Positions 10,655 through 22,710 of a DNA stretch of 64,000 bases are shown one piece after another. Under the pieces are notes generated by a model. The model did not search any database. It was not told the origin of the DNA and worked only from the letters and a program-made list of their open reading frames with translations. This DNA comes from Lineus longissimus (Eukaryota > Nemertea > Pilidiophora > Heteronemertea > Lineidae). The stretch is from positions 11,475,001 through 11,539,000 of the forward strand of contig NC_088326.1 of NCBI RefSeq assembly GCF_910592395.1, read 5' to 3'. Within the stretch, counting starts at the first letter, position 1, and every line of letters starts with the position of its first letter. Position numbers and translations under genes: made by a program.

Positions 10655-11707
10655 CTGTAAGTATAAAAGGCGCACCGTCAAATTATCAAAGTGTTCGATT
10701 ACTCACTCCGGGCTTCCCTGACGCTCATCCAAAGACATGCGCAGTAGAGGCGACTTGACGAGCGATGTCGCGCAAGACCCGTGTTTGTACATTTTCCGCA
10801 GCAGCGCGTAAGATTTTTGGCAGTTTCTGGTGTTAAGCATCGTTAAGTCGAAAACAAGGGCCAGGTTTTTCAAAACCGGTTTAGTTAAGCGACTGCTAAG
10901 GTTTGGTGACGACTATTAAATCAGTTGCTGAACAGTAGCGGACTCAACCCCAATAAACTTAGCGGAGCAACATGATCTTATTCATGGAATAGGTAAGGAA
11001 ATGTGAGTGCATGTACTTTTATAAGGAACTCTTTTTCAAGGCGTTATTTCCTGTAGGTTGGATTTAAATTGGGGCGAATGTGTCCCAGGTTTCCCTCCCC
11101 TACACTACACTATTCTACGTGAACCAGCACCATGTCATGTGCATTGACTGTCATCTTATAAAATAGCACTTTGGGGTGGTGCTGGTTACTAGAACTACCT
11201 ATTAATCTATCCAAATATTGCTAAATTGGTGCTGGGAAAACGTGAAATCGAACGAATAGTGAAGTGCATTAGAAATAGATGCGAACTACATACAAAACGG
11301 GGCATAGTATATTCCGATATCCGAATGTGAAATTAAGATACAAAACTGAAACGAAAAATGTTGTCGAACGAATGAATCACTTCATTGACGTCTTGTAACC
11401 ACCAGTTGATTAAGGCAAACAATTAAAACATCGTTTATCAAATAATATGGAATACAAAATGATATGGGCAGATGGCGCATATTTTACAGTGTGCTGGACT
11501 GTGTGTCAATGAAAAAACTAATAACTATGGTTTTGAATAGCGTGATTACAAGGAGACGCAAGAAAGACTAAATTATAAGGTAGTATTCCTTAAAATTTTG
11601 GGTAATACATACCCATAATGTCAGCCGTTGATTCGGCCTCATAATATTACTACAAGGAATCAACACTTTTGGTTCAAGTTTATTGATCTCGTCATGCATT
11701 AGTTTAA
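10655..11707. other. Intergenic, upstream of CPPED1
   Basis: Presumed CPPED1 5' region. A short frame from ATG near 10737 (minus) ends at a GTGAGT donor, but its phase does not fit the next exon. Nothing else recognised. Confidence 0.4.
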
Positions 11708-12108
11708 AGGAGTACTCTGATCGTATCAATCTTGGGTCAGGGAAATAGAAATGCAGTTACACACAATGCCGTAGACAGTTATCATGCATGCACGGTGGCT
11801 CAATGTATCAGTTTGCCTAAGAAAAATACGTGCTTACCTGGAGAGGAAATGACGACACAAAAGAAACAGACACAAAATAGTTCGTTATGAGGGGCGCAAG
11901 ACCCGCATTTATTATTTTTATCCGAGTGTACCCCTCCAACACTGTAATGGGAGGGCCTTGTTTCTATTTTGTTGCGAAGGTAAACCAATATCTTTACCCA
12001 CCGTGAGAACGGCAATGTTGAAATATACACTCAGTACGTATTTACGTAATCGGAAATACTGTATCCAAATGCGATTACTGATTTCAATATTTTAAGGTTT
12101 TTAGGTCT
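11708..12108 (+). mobile_element. TTAA-flanked MITE, copy 2 (enlarged)
   Basis: TTAA at 11704-11707 and 12109-12112 bracket a copy of the family (left end AGGAGTAC). Internal words GAAATAGAAATGCAGTTA and CACAATGCCGTA match the other copies. About 215 bp of unrelated sequence (about 11791-12006) replaces part of the core and starts and ends with the inverted words CACGGTGG/CCACCGTG, suggesting a second element inside. Confidence 0.65.
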
Positions 12109-12369
12109 TTAATTGCGAAATAGGCATTTATATGTTGACACTTCTGCAGCCAAAGTAGCCGGTCATTGATCAAACTCTCGAATCACAGTAATAATCAACT
12201 CATGATACATGTAGCTGCATATCATTTTCTGTGATACCCAATATAATATTGCATTGTTTTGTCATCGGAACAGCTGTCGCACCTATTTAATTACGTTGAT
12301 GTTGATTTGTGGCTACAGGTGTACACAATTATATTCTATAGCAAGTACATGGAACCCGTTATACAAATC

Positions 12370-12740
12370 TATCTGCAGTATAACATCTCTATAAGAGACA
12401 CCCCCAGGACTGACTGGCGCTGTTCTAATAGAGAGGTGTCCTGGTATAGAGGTCAAATTGAAAGACAACACCCACGTTGTCTTTAAAATTGATTATGGCA
12501 TTTATGGCCATAGATGTAATCGATGTGATTGGATTTTGCAGCAAGTTACATGTAACTAATCAGAGTAGAACCTCTCTAATGAGGACCCTCTCCGGACTGA
12601 CAAGTGCTCTCCTTAATAGGGTGGTGTCCTGCTTAGAGAGGTCAAATTGAAGGCAACAACCAATTTGGGACCAAAACTAGAGTCCTTAGTAGAGAGGGTG
12701 TCCATAATACACAGTTGTCCGCGAAGGGAGGTTCCATTGT
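12370..12740. repeat. Two copies of the GAGAGGTGTCC dispersed repeat
   Basis: Segments at 12370-12485 and 12570-12740 share AGAGGTGTCCTG, AGAGGTCAAATTGAA and a GGTTCC end. The second copy matches 27310-27425, and 15040-15185 is an inverted relative. Short direct and inverted subrepeats within each copy suggest a non-autonomous element. Confidence 0.7.
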
Positions 12741-12758
12741 TCATCGTAGATATCAATG

Positions 12759-12858
12759 GATACGCTTGTACCACCAAGGGTCGGGAAAAGAAACTATCTT
12801 CAGTCAATGACGCCAGACAATGGTTTATTTTCCCGACCCTAGGTGGTACCGGCGTACC
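12759..12858. mobile_element. Palindromic MITE, GGGTCGGGAAAA family, copy 1
   Basis: Ends TACGCTTGTACCACCAAGGG and its inverted partner TTTTCCCGACCCTAGGTGGT form a hairpin of about 100 bp. It belongs with the element at 13023-13200. Confidence 0.7.
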
Positions 12859-13022
12859 TGGCAAAGGCCCTGGGCCTATTGATAAACCATCAACAATTAG
12901 GAGGTGCGGTTGCAGAGTGCATGCAGTGGAAGAGCGTCGACGTGAGGGCCTACTGTGATCGTAACACTTGTAGGAGGCTTTTCCCGACTTCTTAACGGTT
13001 TCTCTAACTTTTTCCCGTATGG

Positions 13023-13200
13023 ACCATTTGCCAGATACGCCAGTACCACCTAGGGTCGGGAAAACAAACCACCTTTACAATCGATATCCATTACAATGGC
13101 TCGAGAGGCATTGTCTGTCGTCATTGACCGTAAAACCTATCGTAAAGTTAGTTTGTTTTCCCGACCATATGTGATACAGGCGTATCTAGCAAAGGGGCTA
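13023..13200. mobile_element. Palindromic MITE, GGGTCGGGAAAA family, copy 2
   Basis: Inverted ends of about 45 bp, from CCATTTGCCAGATACGCC on the left to GGCGTATCTAGCAAAGG on the right, with GGGTCGGGAAAACAAAC and GTTTGTTTTCCCGACC next inside. No open frame. Confidence 0.75.
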
Positions 13201-14254
13201 TTATCCGACAAAAGTCCAACATTGTCCGACTTTTCCCTGAAAAGTCGGATTTCTGAAGAAAAAAAACGTGAAAAATACCAGGGCTACCCAAAATAGGGCA
13301 ATAAAGATCAAAGGCCTATGTCGAATGGGGTTAAGGAGGTGTGAACCAGAGTCTATTATAAAGAGTCTGGTCAGGGCCATTTTCCTTTGATCCCACAACT
13401 CTCTCGGGGAATTTACTGGAAGCCATGATGAAAGACTGGTGGGTGAACCAAACACTCAGAGTGAATGCTAATTAACTCACTCAATTAGCTCACTCCAGAG
13501 TCTTTCATAAAGGGAGGCTTTAGTCACTCTGTGTGTTTGACTCACACTTCACACCTCGCCACAGAAGCGTCAATTTGATGGATTAATTGATTGATTGATT
13601 GAAATATTAGAAAATTGCTGTTTGAGCCGAAGGGGACATGTCTCCGAGGTTTGTGTGCATGAAGGGGCCAACGGAAGCGAATGCGGAGGCCGACACCACC
13701 AGAGACCATGTTATGTAATTATCAGATAATGTTGTCAAGCAATTCACAAGTAATTTATTCATGACATTATTTAGTGGTTCTATCGGATAAAGTAAAGTGT
13801 TTTTCAGATAGCTCTGGCCACAGGGACTTGGTCGACCGTAATAGCGTGATCACCAACAGTACCCGGTGTCATAGTCGACCGGCTTTAGTTGACATCGTGA
13901 AAGAGCTTGCGTATTCTGTTTCTCAGTCGGGGATGGGCAAAGTACCTTAATTGGCCAGATCTACATGAATCTGAAAAACACATGTTTTTCATATCGTACA
14001 GGCTGAGTTGAACTCAGGAATGTGACCCCATCGTACTTACCAAAAGATAGCGAGTTGCACAATTAAAACACTTGATCATCCTTTGGGGAGGCCTTACCAA
14101 TGCTAAACAGTAATACTCTAGTTTCTCTTTGCTTGGCTTGACTGTAGCACATAGACCTTTGAAATCCGAGAAATAGTTGTCTTTTTATCTTCTCACATAA
14201 ACAACCCCACATGATGATATTAATTATGATATATGTGAATATTTTCAATTCCAG
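13201..14254. other. Non-coding region
   Basis: Contains CACTC/GAGTC-rich sequence around 13455-13530 and an ATTGATTG run near 13585. No gene or clear element recognised. Confidence 0.4.
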
Positions 14255-14448
14255 GTAGATGCTGTCTAGACTGTTTAGCGGGCTCAGACAAATAAATGTC
14301 ATCGGCATCTGGACCGGACATTTTACAAACCCCACACTCAGGCGAGGCGTTGTATGCCCGAATAGATTCTTTTTTGCCCACAGTTACCGTAGACAATCCT
14401 CAAACAGGGCCTACGCCACGACTTCTCCTAACGTATGTTTCCGAGGGA
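14255..14448 (+). CDS. Candidate first coding exon, unrecognised protein
   Basis: A good acceptor (ATTTTCAATTCCAG) is followed by a short leader, an ATG at 14296 and 51 open codons ending at a strong donor (GAGGGA/GTAAGT), phase 0. The peptide starts MSSASGPDILQTPHSGEALY and continues with an acidic, proline-containing sequence ending LLLTYVSEG. The ATG context (AATAAATG) is weak. The next exon is not identified; phase-0 starts such as 32089 are compatible but far away. Confidence 0.4.
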
Positions 14449-14569
14449 GTAAGTATATATCGAGTGAAATGGCCTGATATTGTCAAGATGCCTTAGACCG
14501 GCGCTAGCTCGTCCTACTACAAGTGGTTCGATGTACAGCGTAGCGGATCGAAGCATATTTTAAAGGGAC

Positions 14570-14685
14570 AATATAGGCAGCAGCTAGGCAGGTAAGATAA
14601 AGTTACACAAAGCCACCAATAGGGGTCTCTCACATCTGACAGTATGTCGAAATGATTCACGCTTGTACGAGGAATTAATTGACTG
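14570..14685. repeat. Dispersed repeat related to 30785-30900 and 45595-45665
   Basis: Shares the order AAAGGGACAATATAGGCA, a GGCAGGTAAGATAA-like word, AATAGGGGTCTCTC and CGCTTGTACGAG with the 30.8-kb copy. Confidence 0.5.
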
Positions 14686-15039
14686 CTGAGTCTGACATGA
14701 CCAAGGGCCCTTATTGTGTATACTAGTTACTCAGAGGTGGCTAAATTAGCCCCTCTGCTCCTGCCTACAGCCCCCCCCCTTTAATGGGCTATCAGATAAA
14801 AAGATTTGCGGGTGAAATCATGTTTACATTAAGAAACATTATCGATTTCCGTATACATATAGAGTTGTTTGCAAATTTCAAAATTCCTCAGCAAAATTCA
14901 GAGGGACGGACTTACGCAGTTTGGTTGAATTGGGGCGTACAGTCCTTTATTATGGACTTGGAAAGGTTTCTCAAATTGCAAACGGGTTTGACTTGATTTT
15001 TCGAAGGGATTTGAAATTCGCCAAGGGGTTTTACTTAAA

Positions 15040-15185
15040 GGATACCCTCTCTATCAAAGTCACTTCTTTTGGTCGCAAATTGGTCGTTTCCATTCAACTT
15101 GACCTCTCTAATCAGGGCTGCTCTCTATTAAGGACAGCACTTGTCAGTCCCGAGGGTATCCTTAATAGAGAGGTTCTACTGTAAA
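15040..15185 (-). repeat. GAGAGGTGTCC dispersed repeat, inverted copy
   Basis: Reads as the reverse complement of the 12570-12740 and 27310-27425 copies, including TTCAACTTGACCTCTCTAAT and a terminal AGAGAGGTTCTACTGTA. Confidence 0.65.
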
Positions 15186-16036
15186 ATGTATCTAACGATG
15201 ATTAACCGAGGAACATCTGGTATTTTTTTACATTATTGTACTCCCTGACTTACTTGAAGCAGCTTATCATTTTTTATTCATTTATTATTCATTTATTAAT
15301 GAAATGCCATCATCAAATTTTATCAAATGAACATAAACAATATTTCAACTAGCTTTGGTTTTTTTTAATCAAACGTCTCTAAGTTCGATCACAAAAATAT
15401 GAAAACTTTCCTTTGACTCCTTTACAAATCGTTTGACAAGATTCCGTCGAATCTCTTCCGGCCCGTAACCAGTATATTTATTTGAGGCAACGCCATGACT
15501 CTGTATACTCGCAAGCATTGCAACTGAACGGCAAAAGCACTTCAAATGCTAGATAACTTTTTAAAGACGATGGGGCGAAATAAAACAACGTTACTCTAAT
15601 TCGGAACCGCAGGGTGATCGCCAATAAACTGACGGTGTTCGTATTCATTGATAAAATTATTCGAGTTGGAGTAAAATTTGTTTCAGGGTACGGAAAATAT
15701 AGCTCCCCCATGCACCCCCCCCCCCCCCCCAGAAGATACATATAATGCGAAACGCCTGAATTTTATTTGAAAGCGATAAATATTCACATGCACTTAATAT
15801 CTAGATGACCAGATGCTGACAAATAAATGGGCGTATTATTCACATCGTTCTTAATCTCGTTCGCATGAGAGCAGCCGAATCCGAAAGCAAGGGACAACGC
15901 TGATACCGTCTTGCAGTTATATACATGTACCTACTGGCAAGGTTGACCTAATTTTTCATTTACAAAGCTTGTGACAGGCCCATCACAGTCAGTCTACCAC
16001 GGACATTTTGAGGAGAACGACGCAACTGAACACAGA
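15186..16036. other. Upstream region of the small secreted peptide gene
   Basis: Contains a 16-base C run at 15715-15730. The likely promoter and 5' UTR of the next gene lie in the last 100-200 bases, but no TATA box can be assigned with confidence. Confidence 0.4.
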
Positions 16037-16671
16037 ATGAAGACAGTTTTTCTCGTGCTTGCTCTGGTCCTCTCGGCAGGTAAGTCCCCGATTACGCTCT
16101 CAGAAAGACTTGAATTCTTCCCGGCGCTTGATCCCGTTTCATAGGAAATGATATCAGCCCATATTTACTTCAGTGAAAGGGACTTCAGGCCAGGCCTGCA
16201 GGGATTCCAGATTTAGTAGTTGAACGACTGAATGCCCCTCTGCGCGGATCCCGGGTTCAGTAGTTGAAATACTGAATAGTCCTCTGCGGGGATCCCGGGG
16301 TCCAGTAGCTGTACACTTAGAATGAACGAGGCTAACACGACTATCCCTTCGAAATAATACTTTGGAGATTCTAGAGTCTTTCAATAAAATGACTCTGGGG
16401 ATACTAAGGCATTTAAGACGTTCTTATTGAATGTTAATCTTATCTTTTCAATCTAGCCGCCTACCCAAAACACAGATGTCCAATCGGCTTGCCCTTCTGC
16501 GGGCTGGGTGTGATGCCGATTAAAACAATTGGACCGAATGGCTGTCCAAATTTTCATTGTCCGGACACGCGCTGCCCGTTGAATATGATCTACTGCGGAC
16601 CTGAGATAATGCCAGTCAGTAAGAAATTGGCCAATGGTTGCCCGGAATTCAGCTGCCCGAACGAATATTAG
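16037..16671 (+). CDS. Secreted cysteine-rich peptide with duplicated four-Cys unit
   Basis: Exon 1 (16037-16079) encodes MKTVFLVLALVLSA, a textbook signal peptide, and ends at GTAAGT in phase 1. Exon 2 (16457-16671) follows TTTTCAATCTAG and ends in TAG; the precursor is 85 residues, mature about 65-68. The mature part has two units with identical spacing C-x6-C-x14-C-x4-C and consensus CP....(F/Y)CG..(V/I)MP...NGCP.F.C. Eight cysteines suggest a disulfide-stabilised extracellular peptide. The NGCP...C ending recalls antistasin-type inhibitors, but several of their cysteines are absent, so this is only a hint. Function unknown; protease inhibition, antimicrobial or matrix roles are all possible. 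The stop is followed at once by GCAAGT, a possible GC donor of a 3' UTR intron (acceptor at 17018). Confidence 0.78.
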
Positions 16672-17127
16672 GCAAGTACAATTTCGTTGTCGGCGTTGTT
16701 AAACTTTTATTACTTCCGCACCGGCCGTCCCTTCGCCCAATGTGCCGACGCATCTCCTGCTACGCATGTTCGGGAGCCTTCAGCGTCCAGTGCCTTTGTT
16801 AATGGATATCGCGGCGTAAAAATATTGCCGCCGTATGTATATGAGCCTAACGTCCTTGCGCCCAATTAGTACCAATACAATGTTTGAGAGCTACAACACA
16901 ATTCAAATGTACCTTTCTCCGGACCACTTATCAAAACAATGGTGGCCAGACATGATTTTCTACCACTGACCTTATAAAGATGGAGACTGTGTATTTGAAC
17001 TTATGAATCTATTTACAGGAATGCAGTGTCAGGGAATGCAAAGTTGAATGACCGATCCACCAAGAAAACAACCGAGGCAAACTTTATTTCAGCATCTGCC
17101 ATCTTTCTGATATACCCTGTATCTATC

Positions 17128-17133
17128 AATAAA
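17128..17133 (+). terminator. Poly(A) signal of the secreted peptide gene
   Basis: AATAAA lies about 455 bases after the stop codon; it is the first canonical hexamer downstream. Confidence 0.55.
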
Positions 17134-17444
17134 AACAACTAAAAATCACCGTATTTTTATTTTGTTTTGTGATTGAAGTAAGCATGGTAAACATGAGAAG
17201 AAGTATACGATACTTTTTCTGTTCAAAATCATTCATTCACAACCAGCTAGAATGCATTCATAATACATCGATGTACTACCTCATCGATGTACAGGAAAAT
17301 TAACAGGAATTGATACACAAAGGCACGATTAAAACTTAATCCTCCTTTTTTAATAGATTTTTCACCAAATTCCCCTCTAATTATACCGCTGTAGAAGTAG
17401 AAAATGACCCCCTAGAAAAAGTGTTTGGCCCTATCGTATTCTTA

Positions 17445-18165
17445 CAGGTCTTTTTTGAGGAAACATCATGTCAAAGCATAATGCAGGTGAATCTTTGAGG
17501 AAACACCTTGCCAGAGCATACTGCATGCGAGCATACTCCAGGTGAATCTTTAAGGAAACACAATGCCATAGGATTATCGCAGGTGCATTTTTGAGGTAGC
17601 ACCCTGGCATTCTTACAGGTCTTCTTTGATGAAATATCATGCCGGAGCATACCGCAGGTGAATCTTTGAGGTAACACCATGCCAGAGCATACCGCAGGTG
17701 AATCTTTGAGGTAACACCATGCCCAAGCATACCGCAGGTGGATCTTTGAGGAAACACCATGCCTGAGCATACCGCAGGTGAATCTTTGAGGAAACACCAT
17801 ACCGAAGCGTACCACAGGTGAATCTTTGAGATAACACCATGCCAGAGCATACCGCAGGTGAATCTTTGAGCAAACACCATACCGGAACATACCGCAGGTA
17901 AATCTTTGAGCAAACACCATACCGGAGCATACCGCAGGTGAATCTTTGAGGAAACACCATACCGGAGCATACCGCAGGTGAATCTTTGAGGTAACGCCAT
18001 GCCCGAGCATACCGCAGGTAAATCTTTGAGCAAACACCATACCGGAGCATACCGCAGGTGAATCTTTGAGGAAACACCATACCGGAGCACACCGCAGGTG
18101 GATCTTTGAGGTAACGCCATGCCCGAGCACACCGCAGGTGAATCTTTGAGGTAACACCATGGCTG
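17445..18165. repeat. 40-bp tandem repeat, about 18 units
   Basis: Thirteen in-register 40-bp units run from 17641 to about 18160 around the core CATACCGCAGGTGAATCTTT; five more degenerate units extend back to about 17445. Variants (GAGGAAACACC, GAGGTAACACC, GAGCAAACACC) alternate in a way that suggests higher-order units. On the minus strand the unit has no stop in any frame, so three overlapping frames of 233, 229 and 151 codons exist; I do not call them genes. Confidence 0.93.
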
Positions 18166-19139
18166 TCCTAGTGTGATTTAGACCTTCGAACGATCAGCGA
18201 GCAAAGTTAAACTGGCTTGTTGCGTCCAAGGGAACACACAACGACGTCAATGACGCCATCCCAATGGTTCCATGTCTTGTCAGAATGCCAGAATAACCGC
18301 AGGTCGGAATAGGGCTGCACTAGCCACCACCACCCGTTGCCTTCGCGACACGCGCTCAGCCCTAGTAACGGAACCCGCTCATAGAGTCTCGGCTCTCGCA
18401 AGGCGCGGACGTGGATTACGGGTTTCTCTGACTCGGGCATGAGCGCTCACAGGATGCCGACCCCGGCGACGGACGGCCTGTAAGCGGCGTACTGAACCCA
18501 GAACCCCGTTCGGGGTAGAGCGAGTTGATAGCGTAGTATCGCTTTGTGTGCGGCGGCGGAGAAGGGCGGAACACGTATAGGCCATGACTCGCTACCTCGG
18601 GCCGCTCCTCCTATGGATATTAGGATATGTTTCCGCAGCGCAGGGCACTTACGGTAGGGCTCATTTACATCATATTTTTTTATTACCGTATCCGTATTAC
18701 AAAGAATAATAGAGGTTTCGCAAATCTCTCGAATTACAAATTGCGAATTACAAACTTAAGTTCCGAAGTAACTCACTTTCTTTTTGCAGCCAATTTGTAT
18801 CATTCTATGTTGTATTTGAATGTGATAGACATGCTCGCTCATACGTGCAGCTCTGTGCTTTGGGAAAAACGGACGCAGCGATAATACAAACGAAGTCGTA
18901 AAGACTATTTCGACCTGGGAAGGCTCGGTTGTACGAAGCTAGTTACTGACTAGTCTTTTCAAGGCTAAGTCTTTCTTTTGTCGCTCTCACTCATGGCATG
19001 TTGAATTTATATTTCAAACATATCTGTATTGTTGTACTTGTGCTATTATGTTATTGTTGTAATATTCTGTTCTACAGTACTAGTATACTATAGACACGTA
19101 CAGATCAGAGTCTTTTGGAGCTCTTGGTCAAAATACACA
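18166..19139. other. Non-coding, partly GC-rich stretch
   Basis: 18360-18600 is CpG- and GC-rich compared with its surroundings and could be promoter-like or repeat-derived. No open frame with splice signals was found. Confidence 0.35.
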
Positions 19140-19870
19140 ATTCTTATTTTATTGGAAAAAATTCTTGACTCGCGAAAATATTCTGCCGCGAATATATATG
19201 TCCATCACCAAGCATTCGCGAAATTTTTCTGTTCTACGGTTTATATTTTGGTCTGTAGCCGCTTGGGCATGTTTGCAGCCATGATAAAGAATTCGAATTT
19301 GAATTTGAATTTGCCATCGGGTGACGTAAAGAAGTTTCCAGCGCCAGGAATTGCAAAAGCTAAAAATAACAAATGATGCGTTTTTCTACCATCTCAGTGT
19401 AGAGGGAAAGTGGAAAAACTCGTCGAACTTTATCCGAAAATTAGTTTTGTTCGTGAAACACGTGCAGCACAAGCATGCGGAGGGATATCAACCTTGTACT
19501 TTTAGCGACAACAACAACGCCAACGTCCTTGACACTTCATGACTTTTTCGCAGTATTGGGGATTATAAATGGTTAATGAATGATACCTCTTGCCCTTGCT
19601 CGATGTGCTCCCCTTTCCTAGGTCTGGCATGTTAATCCCGGTTATTGATAAGCAATAAAACATGCAAGCAGGCGCACGTGTGTATTCGCTAAATTGATAG
19701 AACAGTATCGAGTATCTATAGCATTGAGTTTCGATTTCAAAGGTTCTTGTTTTAATGTTTGCGCTATGCATTGACGGCGTACTGTATAACTGTTATTCTT
19801 CGCGGGCGGTTATTTTCGCGAATTTCGCGAATGATAATGATACTTACATGTATTTAGCACTAGATTCAAG
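19140..19870. repeat. TTTTCGCG-type dispersed repeats
   Basis: Clusters of TTCGCGAA and TTTTCGCGG words at 19160-19235 and 19780-19840 (TACTGTATAACT then TTCGCGGGCGGTTATTTTCGCG) match 23665-23760 (TACTGTAAACTTGTG then TTTTCGCGGGTGTTCATTTT) and 37070-37150. Confidence 0.6.
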
Positions 19871-21289
19871 CAGTTTCAATCACTCAAAAAGTTTCACGTT
19901 ATTGGTCTGTGCATTCATGATTTATAAAGCGCTGATCTCTGGGATTATTACATTGTACCATTAACCTGAGGTGTAAACATTCATACTCATACTCTAATTG
20001 ATAGCATTACTGTTACCCTTATCATTAACATGTGGTGTTAACAACCGTAGCATCGTCAACCGTGTGAACAGCATACCATATTTTGATTTACAGTAAGGTT
20101 GCCGCCGCCATTCACCTGATATGTAAACACATTTTCCATAATTTAGACGAGGAATATATATATTCCAATCACAGATATACCCCTGGGTATCAACACAGAC
20201 TGCTGTGTACACTACTTCTTAGACCTGTCGCATACGCTACGTAGAACAAGGAACTTTACCTGAAGCAAAAAACAAACTCTGTAATGATGAAGTACTAGTA
20301 TAAACTCTGGTTTCACGGTTATAAGACCATTCCTGAATATTCAAGCCAAGCCGACAATGCATGCCCATCGTCGTTCGATACCGTTTGACGTGCAAAATTT
20401 GTATTGCCGATGGGAAGCGCCAAAAAAAGAGCCGCCGCGAAAATTTTGCGGTTCGCCGTATTGTGTATTAAAATATAATCGAAAAAGCGACAAGTAAAAT
20501 ATGAGCTGTTCTTCCCATCAATGCAACTTTCATTAGGCTAACGAAACCAGCTAGTTTATCAAAACAAATTTCATAATTGTGATTTCTATGTTAATTTAAC
20601 GATAAAAAAGAAAAGTTCATGTATGTGACGTGAACATCAAAATGCACTCTGGTAATGTCCGGGGAGAAAAAATGTGTCGACTTTTTTTTCAAAACATGTT
20701 GGGAACTGTTTCGTGGGAATTACGCCTTACAATACGTCTGTGCATTGGGCTAGCCGAACGAATTCGAACGGCGGATGAGTACAATGACATGCTTTGGGCA
20801 AACCGAAAGATACTTATTCTCTGCCATCACATATTTCTATTACACCATGCGGTCACAGGCGCTTGAAGATACCAAAGTCAAACAAACAATCAGCGATCAG
20901 TTCGAACGCAAAATCTATAGAAAACACTAAAAACTAGGACATCAAGGTGTATCGTGTTTTTAAGATTTTGTGTATCGATTCATTAGGGGCTGATCGACCG
21001 CTATGATTCAAATATCTTCACGTGCCTGTGATTATTCCAATATTCTTGGAGCAGGATTTTAGTAACGGCAGCTTGTGTTAGCAGTCTCAGTCACGGAACG
21101 ATTGGAAATTTACTAGCGGACAGCAATTTAGAAATTACAACATCATTTTGAAACACGAAGGAGAACCAACCAGTCTACTGAATGTAGCTACCGCATGAAA
21201 GGCGCCTCACATTTCAAAATGTTTTGATGTATTATTTTAACCATGTCACAAACTTTCGGCTGACTAGATACACTAAAGTCTTATAACAA
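19871..21289. other. Non-coding region
   Basis: AT-rich sequence without recognisable exons. The open frame at 20630-20866 has no splice signals and no protein-like pattern. Confidence 0.4.
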
Positions 21290-21390
21290 TGAAATGGCAC
21301 AGTCGTGGCCATTAGGAGGTAATGGCGGCCCATTCAAGCAGGGACGGAACTACGTCATCAAGAATTGGAGTTCCGGTCATGCGCAACCAA
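21290..21390 (+). repeat. Dispersed repeat (CAAGCAGGGAC family)
   Basis: AATGGCGGCCCATTCAAGCA, GGGACGGAACTACGTCATCA and GTTCCGGTCATGCGCA recur at 39045-39130 in the same orientation and, inverted, at 24530-24680 and 35375-35520. Confidence 0.65.
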
Positions 21391-21969
21391 GCTAAGCATG
21401 ATGCCCAAACGTGGACGCAAGCTATGAGCGGTCACTCACAGAAGGCAGCCGCATAGCTTTTTGCAAGCTCCCCTCTGGCACGCTTGGCACTGTTACTCAG
21501 ACTGAACAATATAACAATCTATCCCCAGAGATGCATTCCTTTTGACGCCTAGTTGCGTGATAAAGGCGACCAATAGATATGTTTGTTTTTGACTCGCATG
21601 GGTTTCAAGAAACCAAGTCTCCTGGCTCTACGCAGTCCTTTGCATCAGGCTTACAAAACTGATATTCTCTGTACTTGAGTGCAGGGGTGGGAGTGGGGCA
21701 ACTTAAAATGTTTGTAATGGAGATTTAGCCCATTTTTTGGGTCGTAAAGAAGGCGTATTGTGCCTCCTCCAGCACCTAGAAGATATATAATATGGACCTG
21801 GAGTGTCTACAGCAATGGCAGACAAAAGATCCTATACAGGGGTAAATGAGTAATCCATCAAAATAATCTTGCAAATATCCCAAATTGACCACGAAGCAAA
21901 ATAAATGACGACGATGCTCTTCGCGAATGCCTCGTCAACGATGCATCTCCGCTGAACCAAACAACTTAC

Positions 21970-22178
21970 TCCAGACACTCTACCGACCGTAAAGATGGTA
22001 AAGACCTGGCGGAAACCGGGAACATTAGCTGCAAGACGTCATTGTCACGAGCTTCCGAGATCCATGTTCCGGCCCTTGTTCGAACACGGAATGGTTCCGG
22101 AATGCGTGATGTCTCTGTGAGAGACTTCCGGTTGTACATCATCTCAGTTTCCGGAGTGCCAGCCTCGTCCCAAGTCAT
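21970..22178 (-). CDS. Candidate first coding exon, unrecognised protein
   Basis: On the minus strand an ATG at 22178 opens 69 codons ending at GGA/GTAAGT (21970) in phase 2. The peptide starts MTWDEAGTPETEMMYNRKS and has balanced composition. The frame is also open 72 bases further upstream. No partner exon or homology is recognised; a chance open frame with a good donor is a real alternative. Confidence 0.25.
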
Positions 22179-22539
22179 TGTGCGCCTCCGCAAATTCCTG
22201 ACGCAATGTTGGATTGAAGCTACGTTTTCAATGCCTTGACAAACTGGCAAAATTCTAACATTCGGTCGCGGCGAAGATGAATTATGAATTCGTGTGATGT
22301 TAGATTATGAGGCGTTGACCGGAGCGATCGACCAAGCCAATATCACGAGATCTCGCAGGGAGGCGCGTGGTTTTACCAGGCTGTGGAGTGCGTCAACAAC
22401 GACTGCGATAAGCTCATACGTCTGGTCTTGTCACACTTTGTACTGGAGAAAAACTTTCCACTATGATATAATCATAAATTTGTGAAACATTTTTCCCTAA
22501 ATGCAATTAGAAAGCTTTTAGCAGTGGAGAAGTTAGTCT

Positions 22540-22710
22540 CCACATGGGTATTCACCGAATTCCCCGTTTGTCAGTCACTCCGGTTGCCTGGGAGAATATA
22601 CAAAAGATGTGTGCATTGCCCGTGTACTTCTTGTATGTACATCCGGGCATCGACTTTCCACCACAGTCTGTTGCAAGGGCAAGATGGCGTCCAGTGTGGA
22701 TTCCATAAAT
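22540..22710. repeat. Dispersed repeat, copy related to 26555-26710
   Basis: The two regions share GTACATCCGGGCAT followed about 40 bases later by CAAGATGGCG and GGTATTCACCG/GAATTCACCGGGT-type words in the same order. Confidence 0.5.

Noticed and set aside
16687-16869. 60-codon plus frame after the secreted peptide
   Set aside because: Within the presumed 3' UTR, no signal peptide or cysteine pattern, no start context.
17431-18160. Three overlapping minus-strand frames of 151-233 codons
   Set aside because: All arise from the stop-free 40-bp satellite unit; equal openness in three frames argues against coding.
17636-18165. CRISPR-like array
   Set aside because: Units are contiguous with no unique spacers, and the setting is a eukaryotic intergenic region.
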